A DNA stretch of 64,000 nucleotides from Promethearchaeota archaeon (GCA_016839705.1 JAEOTR010000060.1:62001-126000); one strand, 5' to 3'. Shown: positions 1 to 9,495, numbered from the stretch's first letter. A program made the numbers and translations. The notes: generated from the sequence alone by a model not told the origin.

Positions 1-1
1 G

Positions 2-2206
2 TCATTAATGCTTAAATCCATTATGAAAACTCTTAAGTTATTTACTGATAATGCAGATGATACAATTGAACAGTTGATAGAGAAGGTTAAAGAATCAGCG
101 GACATCGAAATTCAATCCTCAACATTAACATTTGATAATTTCGTTCAAGATTTAATGGAAATCCTTGAAAATGTCTATCTTTCTTTAAGAAAATTAACAA
201 TGTCGAAGAGTCAAGAATTATATAAACAATTGGAGGAGATATCTGAAAATATAAACTCCCAAACTGATGATTTTAATAATATCGAAAAGAAATTAACAGA
301 AAATAATATTCAGAACAAGCATGATACTGAAAATGTCTCGTCATTTAATCGCAGACTTGATGAAATTAATAAAAGGAATCAAGAATTAAACGAGAGAATG
401 AAAAAATCAAATCAAGAAATAAATGAAAGAAATGGAATCATTAATGAGAGGCAAAAGGAGTCAGCAAATATTGACCAAGAAATACAACAATTAGAGGGAG
501 TTAAAGAGACTTATTGGGAAAATATTTCAAAAATTCAAGATAATATCGAGAAAAAACAAATAGATTTAGAAAATTTGAGAAATAAAATACAAGAATTGCA
601 TGGAATCCAAAATTTGTTTGAAAATATAGTGGAAATAGAGGAAAATATTCAAAAATTAAATAGCATAATTGATGAAAAGAAAAATTTAATTATTAATTCA
701 CAAGAAGGTATAGAAAAGAATCAGGAAGAACAAAATTCTTTACAAAAAGAAATTGATGCTCTCGTTTTACAAAAAGAAAATTTTTGGGAAATAACAAGCA
801 ATATACAAAAACAGATAGAAGATAAAAATAAAGAACTAGAAGAAAATATGGATCGATTGAGAGCACTTGAAAATGTTATGAGGATCATTAATACAATTGA
901 AGATATAAAAAATGAAAATAATGAGGCAAAGGATAATATTGAAGCTTGTTTAAGCCAAACAAATGGGTTCAATTCACAAGTAGATGAGATTCAAATCAAA
1001 GTAGATCAAGCCCAAAAAATAATAGATTCATTCAGAAGTGATAAAACTAAAGAATTAGAATCACAAAAAACAGCCCAAAAAGAATTAAATAAATTTAATA
1101 AAGATTTACAAAAACAACAAAAAAAATTAAATGAGTTAAATAAGAATAAAGAAAGAGAGCAAAAAATTGATGAATTGAACCAAGAAATAAAAGATACTCA
1201 AAAGCAAATTGAATCGGTATTAAAAGAATTGGAAACATTTAAAGGTGATTTAGACTCAGAAAATGAGAAAAAAGATGCTAAACAAGAGGAAATTGATAAA
1301 CTAGCTAAAGAAAAGGATGAGTCTTGGAAGAAACAGAAGCAACACCAAAAAATGATTACGGACTTAAAGTCAGATCTCTCAATGGAGAATTCAAAGAAGA
1401 ATAACTTTGAATCTAAAAAAATTATCTGTGCTGATCAAATAGAAACTTTATTCCAAAGGTCTAAGGATTATGGCTCTTTACCACCAGTTACAGAAACTCT
1501 TTCAGAAAGCGATTTACAATCTGATATTGTAGAAGCTGCAAATAAGAAAAAAGTCCTTGAACCTGTTAACTTAAAAGCAATCGAACAGTATGATACTGTA
1601 AAAGAAAGATTTGATGAAATTGATATGCGTAGACAAACAATTCAGAGAGAAAGAAAATCGATTTTAGACGCTATAGATAAAATCGAGTTGGAAAAAACAC
1701 GTACATTTATGAAAGCTTATCATGAAATTAATCGTGAATTTTCGCATGTATTCCAGAAATTATCTCCCGGGGGTTCAGCAAAAATGATATTAGATCGTCC
1801 GGATAAACCATTTGAAGGGGGAATTAGTATAGAAGCGAGACCAAGAGGAAAAAAAATAAGTTCATTAGAAATTTTAAGTGGCGGTGAGAAAACACTCGTG
1901 GCGCTCTCGTTTATCTTTGCCGTCCAGGAGTTCTATCCCGCGCCTTTTTACGTTTTAGATGAGATCGATGCAGCCCTTGATGGTCCTAATGTACATCGAA
2001 CCTCTGAGGTTATTAGAGAATTTTCTCAACAAGCACAATTTTTAGTAATCAGCCACCGTGAAGAAAATATTGTAAATTCAGACAGAATTTATGGCGTATC
2101 CATGCAACAGTCTGGTGTAACCGATATTTTTAGCGTTGATTTAGAAGAAGAGGCTAAAAGGCTTTTAGAACTTGAAGATATCGAACCAACAATTACAGAA
2201 AATTAA
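2..2206 (+). CDS. smc: SMC chromosome-segregation ATPase, C-terminal part (5' end outside window)
   Basis: This is the C-terminal part of a structural-maintenance-of-chromosomes ATPase; the frame is open to the left edge, so the ATG at 8 is probably internal. About 570 residues of Glu/Lys/Asn-rich coiled coil lead into the C-terminal ATPase lobe: signature LSGGEKTLVAL near residue 622, Walker B FYVLDEIDAALD, and a switch His in VISHREE. It should act as the motor of condensin with the ScpA and ScpB encoded 24 bp and about 1.05 kb downstream. I see no clear hinge domain in the visible residues, although the usual SMC layout would place one near their start. Identity is firm; arm length and hinge position are open. 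Confidence 0.93.
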   Translation, partial: SLMLKSIMKTLKLFTDNADDTIEQLIEKVKESADIEIQSSTLTFDNFVQDLMEILENVYLSLRKLTMSKSQELYKQLEEISENINSQTDDFNNIEKKLTENNIQNKHDTENVSSFNRRLDEINKRNQELNERMKKSNQEINERNGIINERQKESANIDQEIQQLEGVKETYWENISKIQDNIEKKQIDLENLRNKIQELHGIQNLFENIVEIEENIQKLNSIIDEKKNLIINSQEGIEKNQEEQNSLQKEIDALVLQKENFWEITSNIQKQIEDKNKELEENMDRLRALENVMRIINTIEDIKNENNEAKDNIEACLSQTNGFNSQVDEIQIKVDQAQKIIDSFRSDKTKELESQKTAQKELNKFNKDLQKQQKKLNELNKNKEREQKIDELNQEIKDTQKQIESVLKELETFKGDLDSENEKKDAKQEEIDKLAKEKDESWKKQKQHQKMITDLKSDLSMENSKKNNFESKKIICADQIETLFQRSKDYGSLPPVTETLSESDLQSDIVEAANKKKVLEPVNLKAIEQYDTVKERFDEIDMRRQTIQRERKSILDAIDKIELEKTRTFMKAYHEINREFSHVFQKLSPGGSAKMILDRPDKPFEGGISIEARPRGKKISSLEILSGGEKTLVALSFIFAVQEFYPAPFYVLDEIDAALDGPNVHRTSEVIREFSQQAQFLVISHREENIVNSDRIYGVSMQQSGVTDIFSVDLEEEAKRLLELEDIEPTITEN

Positions 2207-2230
2207 AAAACTAAGCTTGAGTGAATTATA

Positions 2231-3232
2231 ATGTCTGAAAAAAAGAATTTGGCCAAACTCTATAATTTTAATGATTGGACTGTAAAAGAATTAAGGGAAT
2301 TTGCTGCAAAAAACAATATCAAAATTCCATCAAAGTCAAAAAAACAGGATATCATTATTTTACTTCAGAAAGTTGTATCCCATGAGGAATTCATAGATAG
2401 AACTCAAGAAGTTGAAGAGCTTGAAGAAGAATTAATTGCAGGTTTTGAAGATGATGAAGATTTTGCTTTATTGAGAAAAGAAAAAATGGAATTGAAATTT
2501 TGGCAAAAACCACCCTTTTCAAGTCTATTAGATCCGGAATTGGCTAAAGAGTCTGAAATTGCGTTTTATGACTTAGCAAGTCTAGTAGACGAATTTTTTG
2601 GCAAAATGCTTCATGAAGATTTAATAAATTATAAGATCTCCGGAATCGCACTTAAAACTTCAGCCTCATTGCACCATTATAAAATATCGAGTATAATACG
2701 CGAAGAAGAACAAATTCAAATGAAAGAAGAGCTTGAAAAATTTCGACAGAGACATTCAAGGTCAATTCCAAAAGCTCTACCCCAACCTATTCAACCCAAA
2801 ATGCAAATTGCTACAAAAGATGAATTATTTGACGCAATGAGATCTGCAATAATCGAAACTATGCAAAATAAGGAGAAATTAAAAAGAAGAAGAATACGAC
2901 GAGAAGAATTGAAACAACAAAAAATACAAATGAAATCCAAAGCCCAATTACCAAAAGAGCTTTTAAGACATATTAGTGGCAAAGAACAAACAGTACAGGA
3001 GTTACATGATTCCTGGTATAATCGAATAAAGGGTACCATCAACTTAAACAATAAGGAAACTAGCTTTTTTGACTTAACAAGCATTATAAAAGGTGAAGAA
3101 GAGAGTAGTGTTGGGCGGAAATTTTCCCTAGTAAGAATGTTTTTAGCTTTAATGTTTTTGTCTACAGGGAATAAACTAAATTTAACTCAAGATGAAGATT
3201 TCAAAGATATTTCTATAGATATTAAAAAATAA
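2231..3232 (+). CDS. scpA: ScpA-like kleisin with N-terminal SAP/HeH-like helical domain
   Basis: Kleisin subunit that bridges SMC heads. The kleisin N-terminal region follows the acidic stretch (PPFSSLLDPELAKESEIAF onward, about residues 95-160), then a charged coiled region, and a C-terminal winged helix ending in the typical motif (VRMFLALMFLSTGNKLNLTQ). Residues about 14-48 (WTVKELREFAAKNN) resemble a SAP or HeH/LEM-type two-helix DNA-binding motif, an uncommon addition to ScpA. The gene sits between smc and scpB with gaps of 24 and 20 bp, so one transcript is likely. ScpA identity rests on the C-terminal motif plus context; the SAP call is by pattern only. Confidence 0.85.
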   Translation: MSEKKNLAKLYNFNDWTVKELREFAAKNNIKIPSKSKKQDIIILLQKVVSHEEFIDRTQEVEELEEELIAGFEDDEDFALLRKEKMELKFWQKPPFSSLLDPELAKESEIAFYDLASLVDEFFGKMLHEDLINYKISGIALKTSASLHHYKISSIIREEEQIQMKEELEKFRQRHSRSIPKALPQPIQPKMQIATKDELFDAMRSAIIETMQNKEKLKRRRIRREELKQQKIQMKSKAQLPKELLRHISGKEQTVQELHDSWYNRIKGTINLNNKETSFFDLTSIIKGEEESSVGRKFSLVRMFLALMFLSTGNKLNLTQDEDFKDISIDIKK

Positions 3233-3252
3233 GAACTGTTATTAATGAAATT

Positions 3253-4188
3253 ATGAATGATTCTAATGAAAATTTAGAAAAGGATTCAACGGAAGAGTTA
3301 AAGGAAGAGAATAGTAAAAACCCCGATGCCCTACTCGACAAAGAGATTGGGTCAGATGATGTAATGGAAAAACAAGACGACAATGAGATCAATACAAACA
3401 TAACAAATATTGAAAACCCCCAAATAGAGAATTTAAATTCAATAAATGGAACAACAGAGGAAGCCCTTTCCACTCAAGAGATTGGGTCAGATGATGTAAT
3501 GGAAAAACAAGACGACTATGAGATCAATATAAACATAATAAATATTGAAAACCCTCAAATAGAGAATTTAAATTCAATGAATGGAACAACAGAGGAAACC
3601 CTTTCCACTCAAGAGATTGAAAAAGAATTAGTAGAAAAACAATTGAGAGATTTCCATAGAAATTTGATTGAAGCCTCATTATATGCAGCAGGTAGACCTT
3701 TAACAGTGGAAGAGATATCAAATAAATTAGAACTACCAAAAAAAGAAGTTGAAGAACTTACCAATGAGGTCGCATTTGAGTATCTTGAGCGTCCTACAGC
3801 ATTAATAATTGCTCAAATAGGAGACAGATTTCAGATGCAGATAAGACCAGAATATACGGAAAAAGTATCTAAATTTGCTAAAGGGGGGGCTATAGCAGAG
3901 AGATACTTGAGGACTTTAACAATTATTGCTTTAAAGCAACCAATTCTAAAATCAATGGTAATAAAATTAAGGGGAACTGGAGCTTATGAGCATGTTAAAT
4001 ATCTTGTAGATAACGGATTTATTGATACTGTGAAAAAAGGACGCTCTCAAGAATTAACTACTACAGATAAATATGCTGATATGTTTGGATTACCTAAAGA
4101 TAAAACTGAGTTGAAACGTGCTATGGTTACTCAATTAGGAATAAGTGATAACGGAGATCAGATACAGTCCAATGAGGGTGAAGATTAA
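3253..4188 (+). CDS. scpB: ScpB segregation and condensation protein B with repeat-containing N-terminal tail
   Basis: Residues about 130-300 form the tandem winged-helix ScpB core (LIEASLYAAGRPLTVEEIS, then FQMQIRPEY, then RYLRTLTIIALKQPI and GAYEHVKYLVDNGFIDT). ScpB dimers bind the ScpA linker in the Smc-ScpAB condensin. The first about 125 residues are an acidic, Asn-rich low-complexity tail that includes two copies of a 45-residue unit; bacterial ScpB normally lacks such a tail. The protein is 311 residues against about 180-200 for a plain ScpB. It is the last gene of the smc-scpA-scpB operon and converges on valS, whose stop lies only 13 bp away. Confidence 0.9.
   Translation: MNDSNENLEKDSTEELKEENSKNPDALLDKEIGSDDVMEKQDDNEINTNITNIENPQIENLNSINGTTEEALSTQEIGSDDVMEKQDDYEININIINIENPQIENLNSMNGTTEETLSTQEIEKELVEKQLRDFHRNLIEASLYAAGRPLTVEEISNKLELPKKEVEELTNEVAFEYLERPTALIIAQIGDRFQMQIRPEYTEKVSKFAKGGAIAERYLRTLTIIALKQPILKSMVIKLRGTGAYEHVKYLVDNGFIDTVKKGRSQELTTTDKYADMFGLPKDKTELKRAMVTQLGISDNGDQIQSNEGED
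3343..3612 (+). repeat. 135-bp in-frame tandem duplication in scpB
   Basis: Two head-to-tail copies (3343-3477 and 3478-3612) each encode a 45-residue unit beginning EIGSDDVMEKQDD and ending TTEE(A/T)LSTQ. I count 6 substitutions in 135 positions. A third copy starts at 3613 with gagatt and then diverges. The frame is preserved. Confidence 0.95.
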
Positions 4189-4201
4189 AAAAAAAGAAGA
4201 T

Positions 4202-6811
4202 TTATTTCTGTGAGTTATAAATATAAATTTTAATCTCTAGATCTTCAATTTTTTGTTTTAAATCTGGATTTTCTTCTAATCCATTTTCCTCTGAAATCTT
4301 GATTATATCTAAATTTTCAATTCGAATAGTATTTTTAATGTCATCTCTTAATTTTTCAATTTTTTTCAATTGATTTTCTTCTGTTAGGATGACCACTTTT
4401 GATATTTCTTGATTTAATGGTATTTGAAGCTTTGATTTATTCATTCTTAACAATTTTATTATTTCAATCCCGATTTTTCCAATATCCGTTAAATCTTCAG
4501 AAACTTTTAGGTATTGACCTGGCCATCTTTCTTGATGTATTGACTTCAAATTTGTGAATCTTTTATAAATAATCGAATTTATTTCTTCAGATATAAAGGG
4601 CATTGTTACAGCAGAAAGAATTAACATCTTATAAAATAAATTCAATGCATTTTTTAAAGAAATTTCTCTAATATGATGGTCATTAGAATAGAATTTATGC
4701 TTTATTGCTTCAATATAATTATCACATAAATCATTCCAAAAAAAGGAACGCAAGCTAAGAGTAGCTCCATGCCAATTATATTCATCAAAATATTTACCAA
4801 TTATTTCTAAATTTTTGTTAAATTCAGAATAATAGAAACAATCTATTACCGATAAATCCTCAGTTTTAATATTCAGATTAGAAGTTTCGATCTTATTCAA
4901 ATTTAAGAATAAGAACCTGAAGGCATTCCAAATTTTCGTGATAAATCTGGATGTACCCACTAGCTGATCACATCTTATCCCGAATTTTTTGTTAAATTTA
5001 TCTTCTGGAAGTTTTACTCTTTCTTCCGCGATAACAGAATCAGAAATTGGTTGCTTAGTTTGAAGACTTATCCACGAAAATTCAAATGGATAATCGTCTC
5101 CTAAAGATCCCATAGCAGCCCATTGTCTAATCGCATCTGCACCATATAAAGGTAGAATCTCATCTGGTGAAATTGAATTTCCAAGACTTTTTGACATATG
5201 ACGGCCATCTGGACCTGCAACCATCCCGTTTATCATAACTTCATAAAAGGGGTCTTTTCCTGTCAATTTTTTGCATCGGAATAAGGTATAAAACAACCAT
5301 GTTCGGATAATCTCATATCCTTGGGGCCTATGAACTTTAGCTTTAAGATAAGTTTTCTCAAAAAAGTCTTCATCCTCCTTCCATTTTGCAATTTCTAATG
5401 GGGTTATACTAGAATCAATCCAACAATCACATACATCTTTTTCTCCGATGAGCTTTTCACTTTTACATTTCGAGCATTTTTTAATCGGAGGGTTAGTTTT
5501 TACAGGATCTAAAGGTAAATCTTCATTATTTGGGGCAATAATTTCACCACATTCTGCACAATACCAAAATGGGATTGGAGTGCCAAAAACTCTTTGGCGT
5601 GAAATAACCCAGTTCCAACCTAAACCTTCTGTCCAATCTAATAATCTTTGCTTCTGTTTTTCAGGATACCAATTCATTTTTTCTGCAGATTGAATAATTT
5701 CCTGGGTAAAATCCTTTACGTTGATAAACCATTGAAAAACAGGTAAATATTCTATTGGTTTTCGGCATGATGGCCTTTCAGAATGAACAATAATAGTGTG
5801 TTCATAATCTTCTATTTTTTCGACAAGTCCCATTTCTTTTAGATCTTTTACAATTTCCTCTCGAGCTTCATGAATTGTAAGACCTTGGTATTTGGAATTT
5901 TCATTCATATGGCCATCTTCCGTGAAAATCTGAATTTCATCAAGATTATATTGTATTTTCCAATTAATATCCATTTCATCTCCATAAGTACAAACATAAA
6001 CAACTCCTGTACCAAAATTCATATCCACTATGCTATCCATATAAATTCGAACAGTTCGGTCGGTAAAAGGAATCTTTATTTCCGCAGCAGAGAGATCGTA
6101 ATACCTATTATCATTTGGATGAACCATTACGGCGACACAGGCTTCCATATATTCAGGTCGTGTGGTTGCAATCGTGATAAATTCATTTTCTCTTCCTACA
6201 ATTGGTAATTTTATATACCATAATTTTCCTTGTTCTTCTTGATAACCTACTTCTGCTTTCGCAACAGATGTCTCACAGTTAACGCAAAAATGTGTTGGAA
6301 ATTTTTCACGATATAACCATCCCTTCTCATAAAAATATAACAGTGATAATTGAACTTTATACTTATAATCATCATTCATGGTTCGATATGTGTATTCCCA
6401 ATCAGCAGAATATCCTAAATCATCATATTGTCTTCTCATATTTTTTATATTATTATCAACCCATTCGACACATTTTTCGAGGAATTCATCTCTTTGATGT
6501 TGTGAGATTCCGTACTCTTTTTGCACGGCAAGTTCCACTGGTAATCCATGACAATCGAAGCCTTGTGGAAAATAGACATTATCTCCTTTCATCTTATGAT
6601 ATCTTGCAACAAAATCTATCCATGAGTGATTTAAAATATGTCCCATATGTAGGTTTCCACTTACAAAAGGAGGAGGGGTATCAATTGAAAATATTTCACC
6701 TTTTTGATTGATATCAAAAGAGTAAATTTTTTCCTCACGCCAGTACTTCATCCATTTGTTTTGAACTTCCTTAAAGTTAAACCGTTTTGGATATAATGCT
6801 TCTTTCGACAT
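4202..6811 (-). CDS. valS: Valyl-tRNA synthetase (archaeal type)
   Basis: Class I aminoacyl-tRNA synthetase that charges tRNA-Val. The HIGH box appears as HMGH (residues 55-58) within PPPFVSGNLHMGH. The CP1 editing domain has TIATTRPEYMEACVAV and FGTGVVYVCTYGDEMD, which are ValRS rather than IleRS or LeuRS signatures. RPQGYEIIRTWLFYTL and CWIDSSITPLEIAKW are also archaeal ValRS hallmarks. The KMSKS loop reads HMSKS (538-542), a conservative-looking variant of the ATP-binding loop. Length of 869 fits archaeal ValRS. The start ATG at 6811 precedes the conserved N-terminal helix. Confidence 0.95.
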   Translation of the reverse strand: MSKEALYPKRFNFKEVQNKWMKYWREEKIYSFDINQKGEIFSIDTPPPFVSGNLHMGHILNHSWIDFVARYHKMKGDNVYFPQGFDCHGLPVELAVQKEYGISQHQRDEFLEKCVEWVDNNIKNMRRQYDDLGYSADWEYTYRTMNDDYKYKVQLSLLYFYEKGWLYREKFPTHFCVNCETSVAKAEVGYQEEQGKLWYIKLPIVGRENEFITIATTRPEYMEACVAVMVHPNDNRYYDLSAAEIKIPFTDRTVRIYMDSIVDMNFGTGVVYVCTYGDEMDINWKIQYNLDEIQIFTEDGHMNENSKYQGLTIHEAREEIVKDLKEMGLVEKIEDYEHTIIVHSERPSCRKPIEYLPVFQWFINVKDFTQEIIQSAEKMNWYPEKQKQRLLDWTEGLGWNWVISRQRVFGTPIPFWYCAECGEIIAPNNEDLPLDPVKTNPPIKKCSKCKSEKLIGEKDVCDCWIDSSITPLEIAKWKEDEDFFEKTYLKAKVHRPQGYEIIRTWLFYTLFRCKKLTGKDPFYEVMINGMVAGPDGRHMSKSLGNSISPDEILPLYGADAIRQWAAMGSLGDDYPFEFSWISLQTKQPISDSVIAEERVKLPEDKFNKKFGIRCDQLVGTSRFITKIWNAFRFLFLNLNKIETSNLNIKTEDLSVIDCFYYSEFNKNLEIIGKYFDEYNWHGATLSLRSFFWNDLCDNYIEAIKHKFYSNDHHIREISLKNALNLFYKMLILSAVTMPFISEEINSIIYKRFTNLKSIHQERWPGQYLKVSEDLTDIGKIGIEIIKLLRMNKSKLQIPLNQEISKVVILTEENQLKKIEKLRDDIKNTIRIENLDIIKISEENGLEENPDLKQKIEDLEIKIYIYNSQK

Positions 6812-6927
6812 TTCAAATTCTCTTAAGATGGGCTATTAATATAAAGTTGTATAATATTTGATAATTTAATAAGATTTATTCAACCCTAAGCTATTTCTGT
6901 TTATTTTTATGAATTGATGATTATTAA

Positions 6928-7029
6928 TGGACCTGACGGGAATTGAACCCGTGACCTCTTGAATGCGAATCAGGTAGTTAAGCGTTCTGCTTAATTAAAT
7001 CAAGCGATCTTCCACTGATCTACAGGCCC
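6928..7029 (-). tRNA. tRNA-Ala with a 30-nt intron in the anticodon loop
   Basis: Reading the minus strand gives a full cloverleaf. The acceptor stem GGGCCTG/CAGGTCC contains the G3:U70 wobble that identifies tRNA-Ala, and the D stem is GATC/GATC. The anticodon stem is CTTGA/TCAAG, the variable loop has 5 nt, and the T arm is ACGGG-TTCAATT-CCCGT, with discriminator A. The gene spans 102 nt against 72 nt for the mature form, leaving 30 nt of intron. The mature loop is TTCGCAT (anticodon CGC) or, if the intron is shifted by three, TTTGCAT (anticodon TGC); both are alanine. A canonical 37/38 intron would give a Leu anticodon and is excluded by the short variable loop and G3:U70. CCA is not encoded. 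Confidence 0.9.
6964..6999 (-). other. tRNA-Ala intron region (30 nt removed; exact borders ambiguous)
   Basis: Between the two halves of the anticodon stem lie 37 nt, 7 more than... a loop needs only 7, so 30 nt are intronic. The intron contains the hairpin TTAAGC-AGAAC-GCTTAA. Run-of-T ambiguity means the 5' splice site may follow position 31, 32, 33 or 34, before or inside the anticodon rather than at the canonical 37/38 site. I could not fold a strict bulge-helix-bulge motif by eye. Confidence 0.7.
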
Positions 7030-7039
7030 AAATATAATT

Positions 7040-7060
7040 ATTTGTTTTTATATTTTAAAA
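7040..7060 (-). promoter_or_regulatory. TATA-like promoter of tRNA-Ala
   Basis: The minus strand has an AT-only stretch (TTTTTAAAATATAAA) centred about 25 bp upstream of the tRNA 5' end at 7029, the normal archaeal TATA-box spacing. Confidence 0.45.
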
Positions 7061-7116
7061 ATCAAATTACCTAAAATTTTTTATTATTTTTATGAGATTT
7101 TGAAATAAAAAAGAAG

Positions 7117-9495
7117 TTAGTATTCTGTTCGAACAATAATATCATCTTGTGCGCTTTTTGATAATTCTGTGAAATATACTGAATATCCAGCGATTCTAAC
7201 TACTAATCCTCTAAAATTATCAGGATTTTTTTGAGCTTCGTATAAAGTTTCTTTTCCCACAATATTAAATTGGACTTGATAACCACCTTCAGGTTCAAAG
7301 TAAGTTCTAATTAATGGTATTAGAAGATCCAATTTCAATGTATTCGGATGGAAGGATAAAATTAACGAATTACCGTTTGTCATCAATTCATTTTTTAACT
7401 TTTTAACAGAGTTAAGAATGGCTGTAGGTCCTTTTTCATCCATGGCACTTGTAGGGCAAAGACCATTCGAAAGTGGATCCGATTTTCTCCTACCATCTGC
7501 AGAAGCACCTGTAAAAACACCAAATGCTAAATGAAAAGTTGTGGAATAAATCCCAGGATTAAACTTCCCCCCGCGATAATTGGAATGCTTAGAAATTTCT
7601 TCACAATATAATTTTGCGATATCAACGGCAATTTCGTCGACATAATCGTTGTCATTCCCAAATTTAGGTATTTTATTTATAAAAAACTCCCGCCATTCTG
7701 TGCCTTTTTTTCCTTGATAAATACCCCTATAATTTTTAGTAAGCATTTGAACTATTTCTCCAAACGAGAGGATTTTTTCTTCAAAAACAACTTTTTTAAT
7801 TACCGCAAGACTATCTGAGACGGTGGCTAAACCAACCAGCTGAGGACCAGTAAAATTATAGATAGCACCGCCATTAGTTATATCTAATCCTCGGTCTATA
7901 CAATCATCTATAGTTGCTGATAAAAATGGTTGAGGTGTAAGTTCAGCTATTGATTTATCAAGAAAAAACATAGTCTTTACCATATAATCAATGAAAAATT
8001 TTACCTGATCCTTAAAAACTTTCCAGAGATCTTCATATGACTTGATTTTCTTTTCACTTTTAATTCCATATTCTTTTCGAGATACCATATCAATCCCGTT
8101 ATTTAATGTCAACTCTAAGCATTTCACAATATTGAATTGATTTGCATTTGTTGATCCGAATGATTTATATGGGTGCTGAGGTTCAACACATCCTATTGGC
8201 GCATATTCTCTAGCATCCTCCCGACTAAAACCCTGATTGATAAGACCAGGTATCATTACCTGATCATTAAGTAAAGCAATGCTAGTACCACTTTTTATTG
8301 ATTCCCCAACTTTAATAAGAAAATCTTCTGAAGTGTCTTTATGTATTCTAACGCAAAAAGTAGGTTGTACAGATTTTATATGGGTATAAGCATCTAAAAT
8401 TACCAGAGATAATTCATTTAAAGCATCCTTTCCTTCACGATCTAATCCTCCAATTACTACATTTTCAGCAATAGGTGGACCCTCAACGGCTACAACTCCT
8501 TTTGAAATAACATAATTCCATAAGGTCGAGAGCTTAATAAAAAAACATTCTATTAGAAATTGTGCTTTATCTCTTGTAACCTTTCCTTCTTTTAAATCTG
8601 CCAAATAATATGGATATAAATATTGATCTAATCGTCCTATTGAAATAGCAAAACCACCATCTTCTAAACCACATATTAAATGAGTAAAATATATTAATTG
8701 TAAGGCTTCTTCATAATTTTCTGGAGGTTTTCCAGAGATGTTATTACAAGCCTTAGAGATATCATAAAGTTCTTTTCTACGGACGGGGTTTCCTTCTTTT
8801 TCTGCCATATTTTTTGCCAAACTTGAGAACCTCTGTATGAATTTTCTAGCAGCTTTCAATAGAATGATTACTGATTCTAAAAATGTCTTTTTATTTCTAT
8901 CTTTAAAATATCTCCCCAAACTTCTTTCTGTTTTTTGAATCAATCCATTGATTCCAATCTTTAATAAATTTTCATGACCTGGAAAAAAATGACCAATTCC
9001 ACTAGAGAGTTCAACATCTACAGCAAATACAAGCTTTTCCATAATATTTTTAATATCTTGGTTTAAATAAGATTGAAATCGCTCTTGTACTGTGATTTCC
9101 TCGTTTTTCCAATAAGGTATTAGTTTTTCTCTTATATAGTGCTTTTCTGGATCTGCTAAAAAAAGCTTTTGAACAGGACGAGTATCATAACTATCAATAT
9201 CTTGTTCTATTGTATCTATTCGCGCTTCAGGAAATAAAGGTGTTCCCACGTATTTTGTACATCTGTTTCCAATAATAAATTCATCTTGCCATATTTTAAG
9301 TGTCATATTTGTTAAATAAAAATCCATGGCTTTTGCAAATCTAATGATTGGGTCTTCGCCTTTCGTTTTTTTGTAAGATTCTGTAAACAACTTAGCCCTT
9401 TCTATACAAATACCATGTGGTGAGGTTATTAGCTCATCCTTCATTCTCCGTGTCCGTTCTTTATAATTGGAAATCGAATTTTGTGTTAATTGCAT
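7117..9495 (-). CDS. Glycyl radical enzyme (pyruvate formate-lyase family), substrate unknown
   Basis: An anaerobic glycyl radical enzyme. The thiyl-radical cysteine is Cys436 in IGCVEPQ, and the glycyl radical site is Gly770 in VRIAGYSVYF, followed by the usual C-terminal tail. GCVEP with a single Cys (not the CC pair of true pyruvate formate-lyase) and Glu438 place it with the diol/choline/hydroxyphenyl-type lyases and dehydratases. The substrate cannot be read from sequence. Length of 792 is normal for the family. The radical-SAM activating enzyme it needs is not adjacent; the two radical SAM proteins in this window belong to lipoyl synthesis. It is followed downstream by the tRNA-Ala and appears monocistronic. 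Confidence 0.9.
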   Translation of the reverse strand: MQLTQNSISNYKERTRRMKDELITSPHGICIERAKLFTESYKKTKGEDPIIRFAKAMDFYLTNMTLKIWQDEFIIGNRCTKYVGTPLFPEARIDTIEQDIDSYDTRPVQKLFLADPEKHYIREKLIPYWKNEEITVQERFQSYLNQDIKNIMEKLVFAVDVELSSGIGHFFPGHENLLKIGINGLIQKTERSLGRYFKDRNKKTFLESVIILLKAARKFIQRFSSLAKNMAEKEGNPVRRKELYDISKACNNISGKPPENYEEALQLIYFTHLICGLEDGGFAISIGRLDQYLYPYYLADLKEGKVTRDKAQFLIECFFIKLSTLWNYVISKGVVAVEGPPIAENVVIGGLDREGKDALNELSLVILDAYTHIKSVQPTFCVRIHKDTSEDFLIKVGESIKSGTSIALLNDQVMIPGLINQGFSREDAREYAPIGCVEPQHPYKSFGSTNANQFNIVKCLELTLNNGIDMVSRKEYGIKSEKKIKSYEDLWKVFKDQVKFFIDYMVKTMFFLDKSIAELTPQPFLSATIDDCIDRGLDITNGGAIYNFTGPQLVGLATVSDSLAVIKKVVFEEKILSFGEIVQMLTKNYRGIYQGKKGTEWREFFINKIPKFGNDNDYVDEIAVDIAKLYCEEISKHSNYRGGKFNPGIYSTTFHLAFGVFTGASADGRRKSDPLSNGLCPTSAMDEKGPTAILNSVKKLKNELMTNGNSLILSFHPNTLKLDLLIPLIRTYFEPEGGYQVQFNIVGKETLYEAQKNPDNFRGLVVRIAGYSVYFTELSKSAQDDIIVRTEY

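Noticed and set aside
4202..6811. Isoleucyl-tRNA synthetase
   Set aside because: Editing-domain and CWIDSSITPL motifs are those of ValRS.
6928..7029. tRNA-Leu (TAA anticodon) with a canonical 37/38 intron
   Set aside because: Variable loop is only 5 nt (class I) and G3:U70 is the alanine identity pair; Leu tRNAs need a long variable arm.
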